The translations under genes and the position numbers were made by a program. The notes below the pieces were generated by a model that made no database searches, was not told the origin of the DNA, and worked only from the letters and a program-made list of their open reading frames with translations. DNA of 64,000 nucleotides from Methylopila henanensis (GTDB taxonomy: Bacteria; Pseudomonadota; Alphaproteobacteria; Rhizobiales; Methylopilaceae): contig NZ_JBHUER010000005.1 of assembly GCF_042681025.1 (NCBI RefSeq), positions 62,001-126,000 on the forward strand, given 5' to 3'. Positions 59,201 through 64,000 of this stretch are shown here, in pieces (the stretch's first letter is position 1; each line of letters starts with the position of its first letter).

Positions 59201-59491
59201 CTGGAACGTGACCGTCAGCTGCAGGCGGCCGTCGCCGGTCGCCAGCGAGTTCATGTAGATCATGCCCTCGACGCCGTTGATCTGCTGCTCCAGCGGCGCG
59301 GCGACGGTCTCGGCGATGGTTTCGGCGTTCGCGCCCGGATACTGCGCGGTCACCGAGATGGTGGGGGGCGCGATCTCGGGATACTGCGCGATCGGCAGGC
59401 TCACCAGCGCGACGCCGCCGACGATCATCAGAACGATCGAGATGACCGACGCGAAGATCGGCCGGTCGACGAAGAAATGTCCGATTCCCAT
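56267..59491 (-). CDS. RND efflux transporter permease (HAE1/AcrB type)
   Basis: A 1074-residue inner membrane pump with the classic 12-helix, two-large-loop layout. It begins FFVDRPIFASVISIVLMIVGG, carries GIVVDDAIVVVENVERNMALGKTPREAA (helix 4 with the proton-relay Asp pair) and RPIIMTSLAFSLGVVPLA near the end. It exports hydrophobic drugs, dyes or solvents by proton antiport with the adaptor encoded upstream and an outer membrane channel encoded elsewhere. The C-terminal tail is Gly/Pro-rich. It follows the adaptor gene by 10 bases. Confidence 0.96.
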   Translation of the reverse strand: MGIGHFFVDRPIFASVISIVLMIVGGVALVSLPIAQYPEIAPPTISVTAQYPGANAETIAETVAAPLEQQINGVEGMIYMNSLATGDGRLQLTVTFQPGVNQDIAQVQVQNRVSQADPRLPEAVRRNGVQVNKRSSDFLMVVNLISPDKSLDTVYMSNYASVNVIDALKRIEGVGDITIFGERELSLRVWLDPNRLAAYGLAAGDVVSAISEQNVQVSGGSLGAPPSPPGTASQITVTTQGRFQNPEQFKQIIVRATSDGRLLRVGDVARVELAARTYSSNSYLGADPTVGMGIFQRPGTNATEAAEQIKATMETLKASFPSGLEYRTEYNPTEFIEESITAVEHTIYEAVALVVLVVFIFLQSWRAAIIPVAAIPVSLIATFAVMSAFGFSLNMLTLFGLILAIGIVVDDAIVVVENVERNMALGKTPREAAHVTMDEVGTAVIAIALVLCAVFVPTAFIPGISGIFYQQFALTIAASTVLSALVSLTLSPALCAILLRPHQHGGKRGLGQRAADLFNRNFDRGAHGYSRSVGWMVGHKSIFLLIYVGLIGGAVYMFSAVPRGFIPQADQGYAILIAQLPEGANLQRTDEVARRAADIVRQVPGVKNAVTIAGFSGATFSAASNAATSFIIFDPFNERTKHGASHTAPAILAEAQKRLFAIEEAFVLAILPPTVRGIGQGGGWKMYVQDRTNLGFVPLEASVNELIAKANASGQVTRVFTSFNTRAPQVYLDIDRVKAQQLNVPVQSIFDALQTLLGTAYVNDFTALGRTFQVNAQADAQFRVKLSDVYQFKVRSTNGALVPLGTLITERNQTGPYTVERQNIYNAIAVQGDAAPGVSTGQAIALMERLAAETLPPGAQFEWVDLAYQEKLAGNTAVFVFALAILFVFLFLSAQYESWALPLAIILITPLSLLAALIGVWLKGSDNNILTQIGFIVLIGLAAKNAILIVEFARQREEEGESIVQAAIDACKDRLRPIIMTSLAFSLGVVPLAFATGAASELRQAIGVAVLAGMVGVTILGLFLTPVFYVTIRSLVSRFRKEKPKSASDKPGGDSHKPDGGAPGAGQPPAPHPA

Positions 59492-59501
59492 GGCCGCCCC
59501 C

Positions 59502-60695
59502 TTACTTCGCGGGCTGCGCGGCCGCGCCCTGTTGGCCGGCGGGCTTGGTCGGGTCCACCGTCTGCGGCTTCACCTGCGCGCCGGGGCGGGCGCGCATCAG
59601 CCCGTTCACGATCACCTGGTCGTCGGCCGTCAGGCCGCTGCGGATCACGCGCAGTCGGCCGTTGAGCTGGCCGGGCTCGACCACCTTGGGAACGACCTTG
59701 TCCTCGGGGCCCACCGTCATGACGATCTTGCGGGTCTGGTCGGACAGGATCGCCTCGTCCGGCACCAGCAGGGCCTCGTAGGCCGGGCTCGACTGCAGCC
59801 GGATGCGCCCGAACACGCCCGAGGTCAGGAAGCCGTTTTCGTTCGGCGTCGTCGCGCGCAGGCGCAGCGTGCCGGTCTGCTGGTCGAGCTGGTTGTCGGC
59901 GAAGTCGATCCGGCCCTTGATCGTGAATTCGTTCGAATCCGGCAGCGCGATCTCCACAGGCGCGCCGCCTTCCTCCTGCTTGATCTTGCCTTCGCGAATG
60001 AAGTTCATATAGCGGAGGTAGCTCTGCTCATCGACGTCGAAATAGAAGTAGATCGGCTGGGTCTTGACGATGGTCGTCAGCGCGGCGGAGCCGGCTCCCG
60101 CGGCGATGAGGTTGCCTTCGGTCACGAGCTTGCGGCCGATCCGGCCGTCGATCGGGGCGCGGACGTCGGTCCATTCGAGGTTCAGCTTCGCGGTCTGGAC
60201 CTGCGCCTCGGCCGACTTCAGGCTGGCCTGCGCCTCGCCATAGGCCTGGTTGCGCTGCTGCGCGACCTGATCGCTGATGTTGCCGGTCCGCAGCAGGTCC
60301 TTGGCGCGGTCGACGTCGGACTTGGTCAGATCAATGCGCGTCTGGGCGGTGATGACGGCGGATTGCGCCTGCGTCAGCGCGGCCTCATAGGGGCGGGGAT
60401 CGATCTTGAAGAGCAGGTCGCCCTTCTTGACCGCGGAGCCGTCGGTGAACGGCGCGCTGATGAGCTGGCCGCTGACCTGCGCCCGCACCTCGACCAGCTC
60501 CGAGGCTTCGAAGCGGCCGGTGAATTCGGCGACGTCGGTGACCTCGCGCTTGATCGGCTTCGCGACCGACACGGGCAGCGGCCCGGGCGCGCCCTGCGCG
60601 AAGGCCGACCCCGGCGCCAGCAAGGCGAGCGCGAGGACGGCGGCGAGGGACGTCTTGGCGGTCGCCGGACGAACGGGCGCGACGATGCGGAGCAT
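59502..60695 (-). CDS. RND efflux periplasmic adaptor protein
   Basis: A 397-residue membrane fusion protein. A signal region (about 1-33, ending GSAFAQ) leads to the lipoyl and hairpin domains (LVEVRAQVSGQLISAPFTDGSAVKKGDLLFKIDPRPYEAALTQAQ) and the beta-barrel (DVRAPIDGRIGRKLVTEGNLI). The ATG at 60695 is preferred over the GTG at 60704 because AGGTGA lies five bases before it. It links the AcrB-type permease to an outer membrane channel. No outer membrane channel gene or local regulator is adjacent; the LacI-type gene upstream is of a sugar-regulator type. Confidence 0.95.
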   Translation of the reverse strand: MLRIVAPVRPATAKTSLAAVLALALLAPGSAFAQGAPGPLPVSVAKPIKREVTDVAEFTGRFEASELVEVRAQVSGQLISAPFTDGSAVKKGDLLFKIDPRPYEAALTQAQSAVITAQTRIDLTKSDVDRAKDLLRTGNISDQVAQQRNQAYGEAQASLKSAEAQVQTAKLNLEWTDVRAPIDGRIGRKLVTEGNLIAAGAGSAALTTIVKTQPIYFYFDVDEQSYLRYMNFIREGKIKQEEGGAPVEIALPDSNEFTIKGRIDFADNQLDQQTGTLRLRATTPNENGFLTSGVFGRIRLQSSPAYEALLVPDEAILSDQTRKIVMTVGPEDKVVPKVVEPGQLNGRLRVIRSGLTADDQVIVNGLMRARPGAQVKPQTVDPTKPAGQQGAAAQPAK

Positions 60696-60858
60696 AGGGG
60701 TCACCTGCGCGAAAAAGCATGCGCGCCATTCAGCATGGCGCGCGTGCGTACAAAACCGGACGTCCCCGACACGGTCTTAGTGTGCGGCGCGGCGTCCCGC
60801 AACAGCGGCGACGCGCGCGCCGCCGCAGTGTCGCCGGGAAGCCTCAGCCGACGGCGCC

Positions 60859-61899
60859 TCAGGCGCTGTCGCGCACGATGACTTCGAAGTCGAGCGTGAC
60901 GTTGAAGGGCGCCGCGTCCTGGCCGAGCCGCGAGGCCTCGAACGCGTTGATCATCAGCTTTCCGATCTCGACCCCCATGAGGCCGGCGTTGAAGCCGATG
61001 GTGGTCAACGCCGGCAGCGTATGCCGCGCGACCTCGTGGTCGCCGAAGCCGAACACGGCGATATCGTCGGGCACCCGCGCTCCGCGTCGGCGGAGTTCGC
61101 CGATGACGGCGATCGCGGTGATGTCGTGCGGGCACAGGACCGCGTCGATCTCGGCGAGGTTCTCGATGATCTCGGCGGCGGCGCGGACGCCCTGCTCGGC
61201 GAGAGCGAGCGGGCCGCCGGCGCTTATCAGGCGGACGGGCGCGAGGCCGGCCTGCCGGGCGCCTTCGCGCAGGCCCTCGGCTCGGTCCGTGGTGTTGCTG
61301 GTCAGGCGCTCGCGCCCGATGATGGCCGCGAGGCGCTTTCGACCGCTCTGAACGAAGTGCTGGGCTACGGCGCGTCCGACCGCGACATGGTCGATCGCCA
61401 CCACGTGCCGAATCGGCTCCGCCGGCCGGTGAAGGAACTCCACCACCGGGACCCCGGCGTTCAGCAGCATCCGGGTCGCACGTTCGCTGCGTATCTCGCC
61501 CGCGATCGCGATGGCCTCTGGGCGCCGGCGCAGCATGGACTCGAGCATGTGCTCCTCCCGCTCCGCGCCGTAATCCGAAAAGCCGATGAAGAGCTGCAGC
61601 CCGAGCGGCGTGAGCGTGTCGTTCAGGCCGCGCGCGACCATGCCGAAGATCGGATTGACCAGCGCAGGCGCGATCATGCCAACGAGGCTGGAACGCCCCG
61701 ACGACAGGGCGCCCGCCGCCTGATCCGGCACGTAGCCGAGCTCGTCGACGACCGCGAGCACCTTGTCCCGGGTCTTCTGCGAGACCGCCCCGTCATGTCG
61801 CAGGGCGCGCGAAACGGTCATTGCGGACACGCCGGCGAGACGTGCGACGTCCGACATTGTCGGCGCACTTTTGCTTCCAGCCTTGCCAGATGAGGACAT
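60859..61899 (-). CDS. LacI family transcriptional regulator
   Basis: A 346-residue regulator. The HTH reads MSDVARLAGVSAMTVSRALRHDGAVSQKTRDKVLAVVDELGYVPD (about 15-60), including the hinge helix region. The remainder is the sugar-binding-type domain (VGMIAPALVNPIFGMVARGLND and HDITAIAVIGELRRRGARVPDDIAVFGFGDHEVARH). It resembles GntR/gluconate-type LacI members. The start at 61899 has GAGGTG upstream; an ATG/GTG at 61920 adds seven residues. No sugar-catabolic gene is adjacent, so its target is unknown. Confidence 0.93.
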   Translation of the reverse strand: MSSSGKAGSKSAPTMSDVARLAGVSAMTVSRALRHDGAVSQKTRDKVLAVVDELGYVPDQAAGALSSGRSSLVGMIAPALVNPIFGMVARGLNDTLTPLGLQLFIGFSDYGAEREEHMLESMLRRRPEAIAIAGEIRSERATRMLLNAGVPVVEFLHRPAEPIRHVVAIDHVAVGRAVAQHFVQSGRKRLAAIIGRERLTSNTTDRAEGLREGARQAGLAPVRLISAGGPLALAEQGVRAAAEIIENLAEIDAVLCPHDITAIAVIGELRRRGARVPDDIAVFGFGDHEVARHTLPALTTIGFNAGLMGVEIGKLMINAFEASRLGQDAAPFNVTLDFEVIVRDSA

Positions 61900-62203
61900 A
61901 GCACCTCGTTCGAATATCACCGAGGTAGAGTGTGGCCCTCAGCTTAAGATCAACGCCGAAACTGGATTAGGAGTCACGCCAGAATCAAACCTCTCGGGAC
62001 AAAAACAAGTGGGAAGCTAGTCTTGGGTATCGATAACATAAGGGTTTCGTGCGTTTTACAGGCGCCGGGGTCCCGGTTTGGCACGCGTGGGAAGCGCGTC
62101 GCGTGGCAGTGGAGGCATATTCCACAAATTATAAACGTATAAATGTGCGCTCTTGCAATTCTGTCTGTGCAATATCATTGTCCCGGCAACGAAAGCTGCG
62201 CCC
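61900..62203. other. Divergent intergenic region between LacI-type and cysG genes
   Basis: About 300 bases, partly AT-rich. It contains an operator-like TTATA-AACG-TATAA inverted repeat (62129-62142), 62 bases upstream of the cysG start. Such a site could serve the sulfur-assimilation operon; no known consensus was recognised. Confidence 0.4.
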
Positions 62204-63622
62204 ATGGCTCGTCTCACATCGTTTCCGACCTTTCACCGCGTCTCCGGGCGCGTGATCCTCGTCGTCGGCTCCGGCCCGGCGGCGGCGGCGAAGGTGCGCC
62301 TGCTGGCCGAGACCGACGCGCGGATCGTGGTGGTGTCCGAACATCCCTCGCGCGAGCTGCGGAACGATGCGCTCCGCGTCGGCGCGGAGCTTCGGGAGGA
62401 GCCGTTCGCGCCGGGCCATCTCGAGGGCGCGGCGCTCGCTTTCGCCGCCACCGAGGATGAGGACGCCGATCGCGCCATCGCCGACGCCGCTCGCGCCGCG
62501 CGTGTGCCCGTGAACGTGGTCGACCGCCCGGAGTTGTGCGACTTCACCACGCCCGCGATCGTCAACCGCGCTCCGCTCGCGGTGGCGATCGGCACCGAGG
62601 GCGCGGCGCCTGTGCTCGCGCGCCATGTGCGCGCCCGCGTCGAAGCGATGCTTGCGCCCGAGATCGGCGGCCTCGCACGTCTTGCGGAGGGCCTGCGCGG
62701 CGCGGTCGCCAGCTTGTTGCCCGCGGGCGAGGCGCGGCGCCGGTTCTGGGCCCGGCTGTTCGACGGCCCTGTGGCCGAGCGCGCGCTCGCCGGCGATCTG
62801 CCAGGCGCCCGAGCGCTCGCCCTGCGCGAGCTCGCGGCCGAGCCTGATCTCGGCGGTTTCGTCTGGATCGTCGGCGCCGGTCCAGGCTCCGTCGACCTGC
62901 TGACGCTGCGCGCCCAGCGCGTGCTGCAGGAGGCTGACGTTATCGTCCATGACGCGTTGGTGCCGTCCGAGGTGGTCGCCATGGGCCGCCGCGACGCCGA
63001 GCGCGTGTTCGTCGGCAAGCGCAAGGGCCGGCACGAGGCCACGCAGGGCGAGATCGACGAGCTGCTCGTGCGCGAGGCGAAGGCGGGCCGGCGAGTGGTG
63101 CGGCTCAAGAGCGGCGATCCGCTGGTGTTCGGCCGCGCCGGCGAGGAAATGGAGGCGCTGCGCGCCGCGGGCGTGCCGTTCGAGATCGTCCCGGGCGTGA
63201 CCGCGGCCTTCGCGGCCGCCGCCTCCGCTCAGGTGCCGCTGACGCTCCGTGGCGTGGCGTCGAGCCTCGTGTTCGCGACCGGCCACGACCTCGACGGCCG
63301 CACGCTGCCGGACTGGGCGGGCCACGCGCTGAACGGCGCGACCGTCGCCGTCTATATGGGGCGCTCGGTGGCGGCGGCGGTCGCCGCGCGCCTGTCGGAG
63401 GCGGGGCTCGCCGCCGACACGCCGGTGGTCGCGGTCGAGAACGCCGCCCGGTCCGACGAGCGGGTGCTCGCGGGGCGGCTCGACGACCTCTCGGCCGTCG
63501 CCGACCGGCCGGATCTGAGCGGTCCGGTCCTCATCCTGATCGGACGCGCGCTCGCCTCCGCCGATCTGTCATCCGCAATCCCTTTCGCTGAGGCGGTCGC
63601 CGCGCCAAGCGCCGCCGCCTGA
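62204..63622 (+). CDS. cysG: Siroheme synthase CysG
   Basis: A 472-residue bifunctional enzyme. The N-terminal half (about 1-205) is the precorrin-2 dehydrogenase/ferrochelatase with the NAD site ILVVGSGPAAAAKVRLL. The C-terminal half (about 215-460) is the uroporphyrinogen-III C-methyltransferase with VGAGPGSVDLLTLRAQRVLQEADVIVHDALV and RLKSGDPLVFGRAGEEMEAL. It makes siroheme for sulfite or nitrite reductase. The ATG at 62204 is chosen; the frame opens at 62153 with an unlikely Cys-rich start. DUF2849 and cysI genes follow, giving the standard alphaproteobacterial sulfite-assimilation operon. Confidence 0.96.
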   Translation: MARLTSFPTFHRVSGRVILVVGSGPAAAAKVRLLAETDARIVVVSEHPSRELRNDALRVGAELREEPFAPGHLEGAALAFAATEDEDADRAIADAARAARVPVNVVDRPELCDFTTPAIVNRAPLAVAIGTEGAAPVLARHVRARVEAMLAPEIGGLARLAEGLRGAVASLLPAGEARRRFWARLFDGPVAERALAGDLPGARALALRELAAEPDLGGFVWIVGAGPGSVDLLTLRAQRVLQEADVIVHDALVPSEVVAMGRRDAERVFVGKRKGRHEATQGEIDELLVREAKAGRRVVRLKSGDPLVFGRAGEEMEALRAAGVPFEIVPGVTAAFAAAASAQVPLTLRGVASSLVFATGHDLDGRTLPDWAGHALNGATVAVYMGRSVAAAVAARLSEAGLAADTPVVAVENAARSDERVLAGRLDDLSAVADRPDLSGPVLILIGRALASADLSSAIPFAEAVAAPSAAA

Positions 63623-63637
63623 AGGTCCAGATCCCAC

Positions 63638-63973
63638 ATGTCCGCGCCGATCCAGAAGTCGGCGGCCAAGACCAAGGCCGCTACGCAAGTCGTCACCGCC
63701 AATCGTCTCGACGACGGCGTCGTCGTCTATCTCGACGCCCGCGACGACTGGACCGAGCGGCTCGGCGAGGCGGCGCTCATCGAGACGCCGGAGGCGCTCG
63801 CCGCCGCCATCGCCGTCGGCAAGGCGGCGGAAGCCGCGCGCGTGGTGGTCGAATCCTATCCGATCGACGTCGCCCGCGGGTCTGACGGCCTCGCGCCGCT
63901 CCGCCTGCGCGAGGTCATCCGCGCCGCCGGCCCGACCGTGCGCGCCGATCTGCTGCGCCCCACGGGCGTCTGA
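63638..63973 (+). CDS. DUF2849 family protein
   Basis: A 111-residue protein of the DUF2849 family, which in Alphaproteobacteria is nearly always placed between cysG and cysI. It contains VVTANRLDDGVVVYLDARDDWTERLGEA and VVESYPIDVARGSDGLAPLRLREVIRAAGPTVR. It may help deliver siroheme or assemble sulfite reductase; this is inferred from context. It starts 16 bases after cysG and precedes cysI by 10 bases. Confidence 0.93.
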   Translation: MSAPIQKSAAKTKAATQVVTANRLDDGVVVYLDARDDWTERLGEAALIETPEALAAAIAVGKAAEAARVVVESYPIDVARGSDGLAPLRLREVIRAAGPTVRADLLRPTGV

Positions 63974-63983
63974 GGAGTTTTCC

Positions 63984-64000
63984 ATGTACCGCTATGACGA
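63984..64000 (+). CDS. cysI: Sulfite reductase (siroheme-dependent) CysI, 5' end only
   Basis: Only the first five codons (MYRYD) and two bases lie in the window. This is the typical opening of alphaproteobacterial nitrite/sulfite reductase. GAGGAG precedes the ATG, and the cysG-DUF2849 context supports the call. The rest is beyond the window edge. Confidence 0.75.

Overview
The window is high-GC chromosomal DNA with dense gene packing. It carries typical alphaproteobacterial markers: a tRNA-His without an encoded G-1, phasins, DUF2849 next to cysG and cysI, a UPF0314/DUF2585 gene, and an EcfG-type promoter. A formaldehyde-activating-enzyme paralogue, together with glycolate and lactate oxidation genes, points to a Hyphomicrobiales methylotroph of the Methylopila/Hansschlegelia/Methylobacterium kind. 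The genus is an inference. No insertion sequence, prophage, integrase or CRISPR array was seen.

Layout, left half. 1-1244: two phasins and tRNA-His. 1612-5678: a metal-uptake group (Cys/His-rich secreted peptide, TonB-dependent receptor, PepSY membrane protein). 5792-9058: a minus-strand island of small stress-type genes (CsbD, a membrane protein, two paralogous 80-residue proteins) with a perfect EcfG promoter at one end. 9749-11550: a small conserved protein and a PAS-PAS-GGDEF diguanylate cyclase. 11696-20321: a LysR regulator divergent from a nitrilase, then a branched-chain-amino-acid-type ABC transporter with three permease genes and a Tat-exported binding protein. 20427-25682: a secreted beta-domain protein, a small protein paralogous to the one at 9749, a TPR-glycosyltransferase and a Hint-domain protein. 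This block is followed by an AT-rich, palindrome-rich intergenic stretch. 26497-27123: a TetR regulator with its own operator.

Middle. 27402-31972 (minus) is glcDEF with a DUF2585 gene inserted; 32175-35295 (plus) is lutABC. The two are divergent around a 17-base palindrome, so glycolate and L-lactate oxidation are probably co-controlled. A 911-residue NDP-forming acyl-CoA synthetase/GNAT fusion and tRNA-Arg(CCT) follow. Next come a methyltransferase, an alpha/beta hydrolase, an Nfu Fe-S scaffold and the OpgH glucan synthase.

Right half. 43431-48066 is the most interesting region: a tightly overlapping cluster of zinc-less MDR dehydrogenase, degenerate 6-pyruvoyl-tetrahydropterin-synthase-like protein, GT4 glycosyltransferase and SAM methyltransferase. 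It meets a RibD-C-type reductase and a cytochrome b561 on the other strand, followed by beta-carbonic anhydrase and a Fae paralogue that appears to lack the catalytic His. I propose a modified (glycosylated or methylated) pterin pathway. After it come a four-gene EF-hand/ECF sigma/anti-sigma/metal-sensor operon, a uracil-DNA glycosylase, an orphan histidine kinase, a luciferase-like monooxygenase, an orphan Bug-type binding protein, an RND efflux pair, a LacI regulator, and the start of the sulfite-assimilation operon (cysG-DUF2849-cysI).
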